Shown here piece after piece: positions 1-5,884 of a stretch of 6,741 nt of DNA. Both the position numbers and the translations under genes were made by a program. The notes under the pieces are model-generated. The model saw only the letters and a program-made list of their open reading frames with translations. It was not told the DNA's origin and made no database searches. How positions within the stretch are numbered: position 1 is the stretch's first letter; the number at the start of each line of letters is the position of its first letter. The DNA is from Candidatus Omnitrophota bacterium (GTDB lineage Bacteria > Omnitrophota > Gorgyraeia > Gygaellales > Profunditerraquicolaceae), in the NCBI GenBank assembly GCA_028713875.1, contig JAQTNM010000033.1:1-6741 (forward strand). The letters run 5' to 3'.

Positions 1-390
1 CATATCGTTTATTACCAGGCGGATCAGACGCACATAACCCAGGTAATTGGTATGCGCCAGTTTCTCAAAATCCTCTATCGGCTGCTCCTGGAAAGGATAC
101 TGGCTGGATACCCCGGCGTTATTGATGAGGATGTCGATTTTGCCGTATTCTTTTTTGGTTTTCTCAACCAGGTTCTCTAAATCTTCCAGCTTGGTCACGT
201 CGCAAGGCACAGCCAAAACCTTAACCTTGTATTTCTTGGCCAGCTCATCCGCAGTCTCTTTAAGCGGGCCTTCCTGCCGTGCAGCAATGGCCAGGTTTAT
301 GCCCAGACTTGCAGCAGTAGAAGCAATGGCTTTTCCTATGCCGCGGCTGGCACCAGTAACAATCGCTGTTTTTCCTTTTAATTCACTCAT
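1..390 (-). CDS. SDR-family ketoreductase, FabG-like (3' end cut by window edge)
   Basis: Short-chain dehydrogenase/reductase, probably the NADPH-dependent ketoreductase that reduces a beta-keto group of the ACP-bound polyketide. The first 130 codons are visible and the frame is open at base 1; SDRs are usually about 245-260 residues, so roughly half is missing. Seen: the Rossmann nucleotide motif TGASRGIG at residues 12-19, Arg38 after the second strand (fits NADPH preference), the CDVT motif at 63-66, NNAG at 90-93, and Asn115 of the catalytic tetrad. The Ser and YxxxK residues lie beyond the edge and cannot be checked. The ATG at 390 is set by a strong Shine-Dalgarno (GGAGGAG) that overlaps the stop codon of the upstream transporter gene. 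Context favours a polyketide KR (ActIII-like role), but a housekeeping FabG or another SDR cannot be excluded from this half alone. Family is certain; substrate is inferred. Confidence 0.9.
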   Translation of the reverse strand, partial: MSELKGKTAIVTGASRGIGKAIASTAASLGINLAIAARQEGPLKETADELAKKYKVKVLAVPCDVTKLEDLENLVEKTKKEYGKIDILINNAGVSSQYPFQEQPIEDFEKLAHTNYLGYVRLIRLVINDM

Positions 391-393
391 TCT

Positions 394-400
394 CTCCTCC
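394..400 (-). promoter_or_regulatory. Shine-Dalgarno of the SDR gene
   Basis: GGAGGAG lies just upstream of the ATG at 390 (5 nt between GGAGG and ATG). It starts on the last base of the transporter stop codon (TAG, 402-400). It fixes the SDR start and shows that the two genes are translated from one message. Confidence 0.85.
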
Positions 401-1521
401 TATTTGACAGCTAAAAGTGATTTTGAAAATACAATCAAACCGATCAATAAGAATCCGAAAATTAAAAATCCGGCATTAAAACTTCTCTGCATAATCAGCC
501 CGCCTAAAGCCATGCCCAAACCTCCGGAAACAAAGCGCACGCTGCTGTTTAAGCTGGCTGCTTCATTTAAAAAATCCCCGGGTAAATCAGTCAGCATAGT
601 AGATAGCCCTGCGTGATTGAATGTCCAGCCCAGACCCCAGATGATCATCGCTACGGCCAAAACATATATTGGCGCCTTGAACAGAAGCGCAAAGATCGAA
701 AGAGCCATTAATGCTATGCCGATATCCACTACGCGCAAGCGCCCGAGCTTGTCCGAAAGATGACCGCCGAGGGCTTCTCCGAATATGCCGCTTAAACTGG
801 TCAGGGTAATGAGCATGCTTATTGCAAATTGGGTAAAAGAAAACTTATCCGAGAAATAAACCCCCAGCCACTGCTGGATGCCGTGATATAGAAGGCTGAT
901 CAGGAATATATAAGTAAATATGCCCAGCACTGCCTTATTTTTCAGGGCAGGCAGGTAATTGATCTTGAATATACTCCTGTCCGCGCTAAATCCGGGCAGA
1001 TATAACAACATATTCAACCAAAGGATAAACCCGAAGAGGGCCGGAATAAGAAAAATCAGGCGCCAGTGGATTATCCCGCTTAAAAACAGGCCTAAAAGCG
1101 AGGCTACAAAAGTGGCACTGAAGAATATGCCCACGAACCTGCCCCGGCGCGACTGTTCAATATGACGGGATATCAATATCAGCGCCAGGGGTATTACTGA
1201 TGCGCCGAAGAGCCCCATTAAAAAACGCGCCCAGAAAAATACCTGTATATTATGAGAAAGAGCGGCCAAAAGGTTGGCCAGTACAAACAACAAAAAACAA
1301 ACCACTTCTACTTTTTTGGCATCAAAGGCGCGCACCAACGGCCCGTAGATAAGCGCAGCCAATCCGTAAGGCAGCATATACAGCCAGATCGCCCTGCCGG
1401 CCACAAAAGAAGCGACATTAAAGTCCCGGGCAATAGAAGGGATAAGCGCAGCGCAGGCAGCCACATTAAAAGAAAGAACAGCCCCTTCCAGGCAGAGCAG
1501 GATAAAAGTAGTTTTCTTCAA
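400..1521 (-). CDS. MFS transporter, probable polyketide exporter
   Basis: A 373-residue inner-membrane major facilitator protein. By eye there are 12 hydrophobic segments, at about residues 5-27, 42-63, 71-89, 94-117, 126-150, 152-174, 198-223, 230-250, 265-283, 286-311, 325-346 and 348-368. The conserved loop 8-9 motif is clear (GGHLSDKLGR, about 255-264), while the matching loop 2-3 motif is degenerate (GPLVRAFDAKK). Length is slightly short for a 12-helix MFS, with little cytoplasmic extension. The start must be TTG at 1521 or later: the codon directly before it is the TAA stop of the aromatase gene, in the same frame, and the next in-frame ATG would remove the first helix. No good Shine-Dalgarno precedes it, so translation probably depends on reinitiation after the aromatase stop. 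Placement inside a biosynthetic operon suggests product efflux and self-protection; substrate is inferred. Confidence 0.9.
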   Translation of the reverse strand: MKKTTFILLCLEGAVLSFNVAACAALIPSIARDFNVASFVAGRAIWLYMLPYGLAALIYGPLVRAFDAKKVEVVCFLLFVLANLLAALSHNIQVFFWARFLMGLFGASVIPLALILISRHIEQSRRGRFVGIFFSATFVASLLGLFLSGIIHWRLIFLIPALFGFILWLNMLLYLPGFSADRSIFKINYLPALKNKAVLGIFTYIFLISLLYHGIQQWLGVYFSDKFSFTQFAISMLITLTSLSGIFGEALGGHLSDKLGRLRVVDIGIALMALSIFALLFKAPIYVLAVAMIIWGLGWTFNHAGLSTMLTDLPGDFLNEAASLNSSVRFVSGGLGMALGGLIMQRSFNAGFLIFGFLLIGLIVFSKSLLAVK

Positions 1522-1962
1522 TTATTTAGCGGCTTCTTTCTCAATGACTCCCTTGAATATCTTTAAATTTTCCTTTGAGTGCTTATTGATAAAACCCTCT
1601 ACCTGCTCGTCATTGAATTTGGCTTTCTCATCCATTTCAAAATGCTGGATCCAAGTCAGCTCTGTCCCTTGCGGCCGGGGAGTATAAAGCCAGATGATCT
1701 TCATGAATTTAAAAGGGAATTGCGGCTCTTGCCTCTCGGCGTAAGCCAGGTATTTATCTTTGAGCAGTAGCCTCCAGGACTGCCAGGATTTATCTTCGTC
1801 ATCGGTGAGGCGGAAGGTTATTTTATTGCCTTCTTTCTTTACCACCTCGGCTTTTTTGTATTCGCCGCCAAAGAGCTCTGTCCAGCGGGGAATGTCGTTT
1901 GAAATATCAAAAACCAGCTCGTACGGCGCATTGATGATTATGGAATTGCACGTATGTCCCAT
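1522..1962 (-). CDS. START/SRPBCC-fold polyketide aromatase/cyclase (TcmN/WhiE-like)
   Basis: A 146-residue single-domain cytoplasmic protein. From memory it follows the mono-domain aromatase/cyclases of actinobacterial type II PKS clusters (TcmN N-terminal domain, WhiE spore-pigment cyclase) almost along its whole length. Matching points include an opening GHT, then an NAP turn, 'FDISNDIPRWTELF' at 18-31, Tyr35, 'FRLT' at 50-53, Trp60/Trp63/Arg64, 'MKIIWLY' at 87-93, 'ELTWIQHFEM' at 101-110, and a C-terminal helix containing 'INKHSKENL' (125-133). In that family the deep pocket holds the poly-beta-keto chain and guides first-ring aldol cyclisation and aromatisation. Trp27, Phe31, Tyr35 and Arg64 are plausible pocket residues by position. 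Start ATG at 1962 has a strong Shine-Dalgarno 7 nt upstream. The gene follows a palindromic repeat and ends with TAA immediately before the transporter start. Best functional marker in the window that the product is aromatic. Confidence 0.88.
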   Translation of the reverse strand: MGHTCNSIIINAPYELVFDISNDIPRWTELFGGEYKKAEVVKKEGNKITFRLTDDEDKSWQSWRLLLKDKYLAYAERQEPQFPFKFMKIIWLYTPRPQGTELTWIQHFEMDEKAKFNDEQVEGFINKHSKENLKIFKGVIEKEAAK

Positions 1963-1967
1963 CTTTT

Positions 1968-1975
1968 CCCCTCCT
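1968..1975 (-). promoter_or_regulatory. Shine-Dalgarno of the aromatase gene, abutting a hairpin
   Basis: AGGAGGGG lies 5-12 nt before the ATG at 1962. Its 5' edge touches the outer base of the 13-bp stem formed by 1976-1988 and 2000-2012. The site is not inside the stem, but the adjacent structure could affect ribosome loading or stabilise the downstream mRNA. Confidence 0.8.
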
Positions 1976-2012
1976 TAAACCAGCGCTACCTTTGGTGTTT
2001 AGCGCTGGTTTA
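1976..2012 (-). repeat. Perfect 13-bp stem-loop upstream of the aromatase gene
   Basis: Arms 1976-1988 and 2000-2012 are exact inverted complements of 13 bases, with an 11-nt loop (1989-1999). On the transcribed (minus) strand the stem is followed by the AGGAGGGG ribosome site and not a T-run, so it does not look like an intrinsic terminator. A role in mRNA processing or stability, or simply a REP-like repeat, is possible. Confidence 0.8.
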
Positions 2013-2032
2013 TTCCGCGCTATGCGCGGAAT
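2012..2032 (-). repeat. Compact GC hairpin, intergenic copy
   Basis: Arms ATTCCGCGC (2012-2020) and GCGCGGAAT (2024-2032) are exact complements of 9 bp with a 3-nt loop. It has the same design as the hairpin at 2093-2115, with a compensated base-pair change. No T-run follows on the transcribed strand, so a terminator is not supported. Confidence 0.75.
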
Positions 2033-2079
2033 TTACTTTATCTGCCTCTGGCGTTTAACCTAAGCGCTACCTCTGGTGT

Positions 2080-2919
2080 TTATGGCTTACTTGACTCCGC
2101 GCTCTGCGCGGAGTCTTCGTTTAAAATCGCTACCACTCTGGCCCAGGCAGCGCCCGTGCCTTTGATCCTGACCGGAAAGCAATTGATCTTAAAACCAAAA
2201 GCCTGCGGCAGCTTGTCTAAATTTGCCAGCCGTTCTATATGGATGAATTCTCTTTTGCGGCCGTAGAAATGCGAAGGATACAGGGGGTTATTTTTTTTGT
2301 CCTTTAGAAACGCCAAGAGCATATACTTATACGGCCGGTCAATACCCATGGTATCGGTACCGAATATCTTTACGCCCCGGTCCAGCAGGTAATCTATGGC
2401 CGAGATATCCACTCCGGGATAATCCGTAAAGTATTTCGGGCTGCCGTATAATTTATCCGCGCCGGTATGTAAAAGCACGATATCCTGCGTTTTAAGCGTA
2501 TAATTTATTTTTTTAATGGCTTTTTCAATATCATCCGCGGTGATCACCTCAGCTGGTTTTTTATAGGTAAGGTCAAGCTTCACTCCGTCGCAATAGCACC
2601 ATTCAAGAGGAATCTCCTCCGCGGTCTTGGAAGCCCGATTTTGAGATTTTGAGCCGTAATGGAAGGAATAATCCAGGTGGGTGCCGACATGCACCGGGCT
2701 ATGCACTATTTCCAGGGAAAGGAATTCTTCGTCAGGAAGGTCTTCTTTCCTGAGTATGCGCGACCCCAAGGCATATTTTATCCTGCCCAACAGGGTCTTG
2801 CCCATGATCACCCGGTTAAATTTCTCTATACCTGCCTTATGACTGACGCGCTCTATATCGACTTTGTGCACTTCAAACGCCTTCTCGTCTATGGGCAGGC
2901 TTAAGTCGATAATCTTCAT
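2080..2919 (-). CDS. PF04199-family metal-dependent cyclase/hydrolase (kynurenine formamidase-like fold)
   Basis: A 279-residue soluble protein of the 'putative cyclase' family, which includes Mn/Zn-dependent kynurenine formamidases and proteins found in aromatic polyketide clusters. The metal-binding motif HxGTHxD is at residues 77-83 (His77, His81, Asp83), followed by His87; the usual proline of HxGTHxDxPxH is Ser85. Also typical are the 'PGVDISAIDYLLDRGVKIFGTDT' region (about 168-190, ending in the GTDT motif) and 'ERLANLDKLP' (about 229-238) carrying the family Glu. In this operon a later-ring cyclisation or intramolecular condensation step is likely, though an esterase/amidase or lactone hydrolase is possible. 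I chose ATG 2919, which overlaps the ACP stop by one base (TGATG); GTG at 2922 directly before it is the alternative and adds one residue. The last 12 residues (Ser/Ala/Glu-rich, about 268-279) and the stop codon are encoded by a palindromic repeat, so the natural C-terminus probably ended near residue 267. Confidence 0.88.
   Translation of the reverse strand: MKIIDLSLPIDEKAFEVHKVDIERVSHKAGIEKFNRVIMGKTLLGRIKYALGSRILRKEDLPDEEFLSLEIVHSPVHVGTHLDYSFHYGSKSQNRASKTAEEIPLEWCYCDGVKLDLTYKKPAEVITADDIEKAIKKINYTLKTQDIVLLHTGADKLYGSPKYFTDYPGVDISAIDYLLDRGVKIFGTDTMGIDRPYKYMLLAFLKDKKNNPLYPSHFYGRKREFIHIERLANLDKLPQAFGFKINCFPVRIKGTGAAWARVVAILNEDSAQSAESSKP
2093..2115 (-). repeat. Compact GC hairpin inside the coding end of the PF04199 gene
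   Basis: Arms GACTCCGCGC (2093-2102) and GCGCGGAGTC (2106-2115) form a perfect 10-bp stem with a 3-nt loop. In the minus-strand reading frame it encodes DSAQSAES (residues 269-276 of the PF04199 protein). It is the second copy of the intergenic hairpin at 2012-2032. Confidence 0.78.
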
Positions 2920-3158
2920 CACTTCCCGCTTATCTTGGACTGGATGACTTTTTCAATATCATTGATGGTGGAGAATTTGCCTATCTCCTTGGAGCCAAGC
3001 TTTGTGCCGAAGGCCTTCTCCAGAGCGATGACTGCTTCCACCATTTCGGTAGAATCAACGCCGATGCTGTCGTAAAGCTTGGCGTCGTCTTTTAGCTCCT
3101 CAGGTCTAACCCTTAGCAGGTTCACCAGGACCTCTTTTACTTTTGCCTTTATCTCCAT
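2919..3158 (-). CDS. Acyl carrier protein of the polyketide synthase
   Basis: A 79-residue acidic four-helix carrier protein, the usual ACP length. It holds the growing polyketide as a thioester on a 4'-phosphopantetheine arm. The attachment serine is Ser36 in GVDSTEMVE (33-41); the motif reads DST where fatty-acid ACPs usually have DSL, a variation common in specialised ACPs. Helix 1 is about residues 3-15 and helix 3/4 covers the 'STINDIEKVIQSKI' end. The ATG at 3158 has a Shine-Dalgarno GAGGTG (3164-3169) with 5 nt spacing. It lies 16 nt after the radical SAM gene, and its stop TGA shares a base with the next start. Its place in a row with KS-alpha, KS-beta and aromatase makes it a dedicated polyketide ACP and not the housekeeping AcpP. 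A phosphopantetheinyl transferase is not in the window and would have to come from elsewhere. Confidence 0.93.
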   Translation of the reverse strand: MEIKAKVKEVLVNLLRVRPEELKDDAKLYDSIGVDSTEMVEAVIALEKAFGTKLGSKEIGKFSTINDIEKVIQSKISGK

Positions 3159-3174
3159 ATTTTCACCTCTTTAT

Positions 3175-4635
3175 TTAAATAAGGACCTCGCCTTGGGTGG
3201 CTGCTGCCTCCCATTTGCCCACCCCGGCCATGACATCCTGGAAGCATAATTTTGCCAGTATATCAAAATTACTCTCCATAATGCGGTTGATCCTCCCCGG
3301 TTTGGAATAGAATTCACGCATGCACCAGGAGCCAAGCCTGCCCAATTCTTCAACGGAAAGGTGGTCCGTCGGTATTACCGGATGCAGGAAATCCCAGGTG
3401 CTGAAATCCACTTTCTTGGGGTCTATCCAGTTCTTCTTAAGCGCTATCCTCCACATCGGCGAATTCGGCGCAGGAGTGACATAGCCGATCCAAAGCACAT
3501 CCGGGTCAACCTGGTCGGCGAATTCAAACCTCTGCTTGATGATTGCCTCGGTATCGTAATCAAAGCCGATCATGATATCGGCGACGATGGCGATGTCGTT
3601 ACGGCGCAGGATCTCTATGGTTTTTTTGATCTGCTCGATAGTAGTGCCTTTGGCGATCCTTTTGAGTTCGTCCTGCGTGGTGACCTCAATCCCGAATACG
3701 CCCATGAAGAGACCGGTCTCTTTCATCAGCGGCAGGATGGATTCGCAGTTTACCCAATCCACTGCCCTGCCTAAAGAGACCCACTTAGTGGGGATATTTT
3801 TCTGCTTCTTTAATTCGCAGAATCTCTTGACCCTGGCCGGGTCCACGTTAAAATTGTCGTCCTGGATGACTACGACCTTAACCCCGTATTTTTTATGCAG
3901 CAATTCCAGCTCTTCGATCACGCGCTCCGGGGATTTGGCACGCCACTTCAGGAAATCCGAAGGCGAGCGCGGGTCAAACTGGTCCCATTCATAGCAGAAG
4001 GTACAGGCGGAAGGGCATCCCCGCGAAGTGATCATATCCACGAATGGCTTCCAGTGGGTATGACCCACGTATTTATCCATGGGGAACAGGTCATAGGCCG
4101 GAGGCGGAAGCTTGTCCAGGTCCGTCATTAATGGTTTATGCGGGCCCATGACTATTTTGCCGTCGATGCGCGAGGTGACGCCCCCGACCTCCTTGAAATC
4201 TTTCTTTTTATCTATGGCCTCAACGAGGTCTGCGAAAGATTCCTCTTCTCCCATGACCACGAAATCTACCGCCGGATTTTCTTCCAGCGTCGGCACAGGC
4301 ATGGCCGAATACCATAAGCCCCCTAATATGATCTTTGTTTTAGGCAGCGCCTGTTTTATCCTCTGTGCTGCCTCTTTGAAGTGGCGCAGGACCCCATATC
4401 CGCCATAACCGTGTATCTGCTCACCTATCACCACGATATCGGGGGCTTTGGACTTGACCTGTTCTATCAACTGGTCCATGGGTATCTCCAGGGCCCTGCC
4501 GTCGATGACCGCCACATCCTTGTATCCGCGCTCCCGGATGTAACTGGCCCAATGCGCATAAAGCTGGTTCGGAGACCGGTGTATCCCGTGCGTTGCCCAT
4601 GCGCCGACCTTGGGCATGACAAATAAGATCTTCAT
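3175..4635 (-). CDS. Cobalamin-binding-domain radical SAM enzyme (class B type)
   Basis: A 486-residue protein with an N-terminal B12-binding Rossmann-like domain (about 1-175: strand MKILFVMPK, then DVAVIDG, DIVVIGE, and KIILGG at 101-106) and a radical SAM TIM barrel (about 195-400). The [4Fe-4S] cluster motif CxxxCxxC is CPSACTFC, Cys207/Cys211/Cys214. Other class features are 'IQDDNF' (258-263), 'GIEVTTQDELKRIAKG' (315-330) and a C-terminal extension from about 400. No DxHxxG cobalamin ligand motif follows strand 1, as in many BchE-like members that bind B12 without His coordination. Members do methylation of unactivated carbons, ring contraction or oxygen-independent ring formation (BchE). 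Here it probably tailors the polyketide: C-methylation or an anaerobic ring closure; the exact reaction cannot be read from sequence. It starts 19 nt after KS-beta with a strong Shine-Dalgarno (GGAGG, 4640-4644), separating KS-beta from the ACP, an unusual order. Confidence 0.92.
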   Translation of the reverse strand: MKILFVMPKVGAWATHGIHRSPNQLYAHWASYIRERGYKDVAVIDGRALEIPMDQLIEQVKSKAPDIVVIGEQIHGYGGYGVLRHFKEAAQRIKQALPKTKIILGGLWYSAMPVPTLEENPAVDFVVMGEEESFADLVEAIDKKKDFKEVGGVTSRIDGKIVMGPHKPLMTDLDKLPPPAYDLFPMDKYVGHTHWKPFVDMITSRGCPSACTFCYEWDQFDPRSPSDFLKWRAKSPERVIEELELLHKKYGVKVVVIQDDNFNVDPARVKRFCELKKQKNIPTKWVSLGRAVDWVNCESILPLMKETGLFMGVFGIEVTTQDELKRIAKGTTIEQIKKTIEILRRNDIAIVADIMIGFDYDTEAIIKQRFEFADQVDPDVLWIGYVTPAPNSPMWRIALKKNWIDPKKVDFSTWDFLHPVIPTDHLSVEELGRLGSWCMREFYSKPGRINRIMESNFDILAKLCFQDVMAGVGKWEAAATQGEVLI

Positions 4636-4654
4636 AAATCCTCCTTTTTGATTT

Positions 4655-5884
4655 TTAGGCTTTCTCTACCACCAACACCGAATTTATCCCGCCCCTGCCG
4701 CGGGAAATAATCATGGCTTTATCAATTTTGTGCTCTTTGGCATCCTGCCGGATATAGTTGAGCCCGTTGGGATCAGGTTCATCCAGGTTTATCGTTGGAG
4801 GCACTAAATCGTGCTCCATGGCTAAAATCGCAATAATCAAATCTAACGCGCCGGAAGCGCCCAGCAAATTCCCGAACATGGATTTGGGACAGCTTGCAGG
4901 TATATTTTGAGCCTGTTTTCCAAAAACGCTCTTTATCGCGCTTACCTCGCTCTTATCCCATATATCTACGGCCAGACCGTCTAAGCTGATATAGTCAATA
5001 TCTTCGGGTTTAAGCTCTGCTTCAAGCAAAGCCATTTTAATAGCCCGGGCCAATTGCGCTCCGGAGCTATCGGGATTTATGCGGTCAATTCCGTCGCAGT
5101 TGGTAGCATAGCCTGAAATAATTGCTGAAATTTTCCCCTGGCGCTTCTTTGCCCTTTCCAGGCTCTCCATCACCATAATACCCGCGCCTTCACCAATGAC
5201 AAAACCGTCACGCTTCCTATCAAAAGGCCGGTAGGCTTTTTCAGGAGCGCTGTTATTCTGAGAAAGACTGCCATAGGTATTGCAGCATAAAAGCGCATAA
5301 GGAGTCACCGGCGCCTCCATCCCCCCGGCTAAGATCATGCTCAGTTTATTTTTAGCTAAAGTCTTACGCGCATAACCGATAGCCATAAGGGAGCTGGCCC
5401 GGTCAGCAACAACCGTCTTGCTAAAACCTTTTATCCCGTAATAAATGGAGACTTGTCCCTGGGGCGCAGCCGGGAACCAGGCAGATGCCATATAAGGAGA
5501 AACGCCCTGCCTGCCTTCAATATAGAGATCGCGCAGCTCCGTTTCCGCGTACATCCATCCGCCCAGGGCATTGCCTAAAAATATTCCCACCAGGTTAGGG
5601 TCTTCTTTCTTGATATCAATGCCGGCGTCCTCTAAGGCGAGCTCCGAGGCGATCAGGGCCATGTGCGAAAAAGTATCTATCTTTTTCAACAAACGCTCTG
5701 AAACCCGGCTGTATTTTTCCAGGTCATCGATCTGGCCGGCGATGTGCGCCGGGTATTTGGAAGAATCAAAGCGGGTAATCTCTTTGACAAAAGACCTGCC
5801 GGCCTTGATATTGGCCCAGAACTGGCGCCTGCCTATGCCTGAAGGAGCTACTACGCCTATGCCCGTAATCGCAATTTTTTCCAT
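4655..5884 (-). CDS. Ketosynthase-like chain length factor (KS-beta), catalytic triad lost
   Basis: A 409-residue complete thiolase-fold beta-ketoacyl synthase homologue. It starts with ITGIGVVAPSGIG (6-18) as FabF proteins do and keeps 'RDGFVIGEGAGIMVME' (225-240) and the 'CPKSMFG' lysine, Lys334. Aligned with the neighbouring KS, all three catalytic positions are changed: nucleophile Cys is Arg162 (VADRASS), the first His is Asp302 (LDGLA), and the second is Asn339 (GNLLGA). Loss of the nucleophile marks it as the KS-beta partner that forms a heterodimer with KS-alpha and sets chain length in type II synthases. Actinobacterial chain length factors usually carry Gln at the Cys position; Arg is unusual. 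The start ATG overlaps the KS-alpha stop by one base (TAATG) with AAGGA just upstream, the coupling expected for equimolar heterodimer subunits. Some other role for a dead KS is possible but less likely. Confidence 0.9.
   Translation of the reverse strand: MEKIAITGIGVVAPSGIGRRQFWANIKAGRSFVKEITRFDSSKYPAHIAGQIDDLEKYSRVSERLLKKIDTFSHMALIASELALEDAGIDIKKEDPNLVGIFLGNALGGWMYAETELRDLYIEGRQGVSPYMASAWFPAAPQGQVSIYYGIKGFSKTVVADRASSLMAIGYARKTLAKNKLSMILAGGMEAPVTPYALLCCNTYGSLSQNNSAPEKAYRPFDRKRDGFVIGEGAGIMVMESLERAKKRQGKISAIISGYATNCDGIDRINPDSSGAQLARAIKMALLEAELKPEDIDYISLDGLAVDIWDKSEVSAIKSVFGKQAQNIPASCPKSMFGNLLGASGALDLIIAILAMEHDLVPPTINLDEPDPNGLNYIRQDAKEHKIDKAMIISRGRGGINSVLVVEKA

Larger units (their letters stand above)
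1976..2115. repeat. Two-copy tandem palindromic repeat, period about 81-82 nt
   Basis: The 20-nt segment at 1982-2001 recurs at 2063-2082 with one difference (T/C), an 81-nt offset. The GC palindrome core CCGCGCTNTGCGCGG recurs at 2015-2029 and 2097-2111, an 82-nt offset. Each unit is therefore a stem with the loop motif CCTYTGGTGTTTA followed by a compact GC hairpin. A further degenerate piece of the loop motif (GCCTCTGGCGTTTA) occurs at 2044-2057. Copy 1 has a perfect first stem; in copy 2 the same stem is decayed (arms 2061-2069 and 2081-2089 pair at seven of nine positions). The architecture resembles dispersed REP/MITE-like palindromic units, but genome-wide copies cannot be tested here. 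The element covers all of the intergenic gap apart from the aromatase ribosome site and also the last 12 codons of the PF04199 gene. Confidence 0.75.

Noticed and set aside
47..616. 189-codon plus-strand open frame
   Set aside because: Antisense to the clear SDR start and the end of the MFS gene; its translation is low-complexity Ser/Pro/Leu with no family signature.
1976..2032. Intrinsic terminator between the PF04199 and aromatase genes
   Set aside because: Stems are strong, but no T-run follows on the transcribed strand, and a ribosome site follows directly.
1963..2115. CRISPR array
   Set aside because: Only two full copies, palindromic and about 81 nt apart, with no regular spacers.
3171..3353. 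60-codon minus-strand frame overlapping the radical SAM 3' end
   Set aside because: Different frame inside a well-supported gene; no family resemblance.
3361..4626. Several plus-strand open frames of 78-140 codons
   Set aside because: All are antisense shadows of the radical SAM gene, whose own frame carries the conserved motifs.
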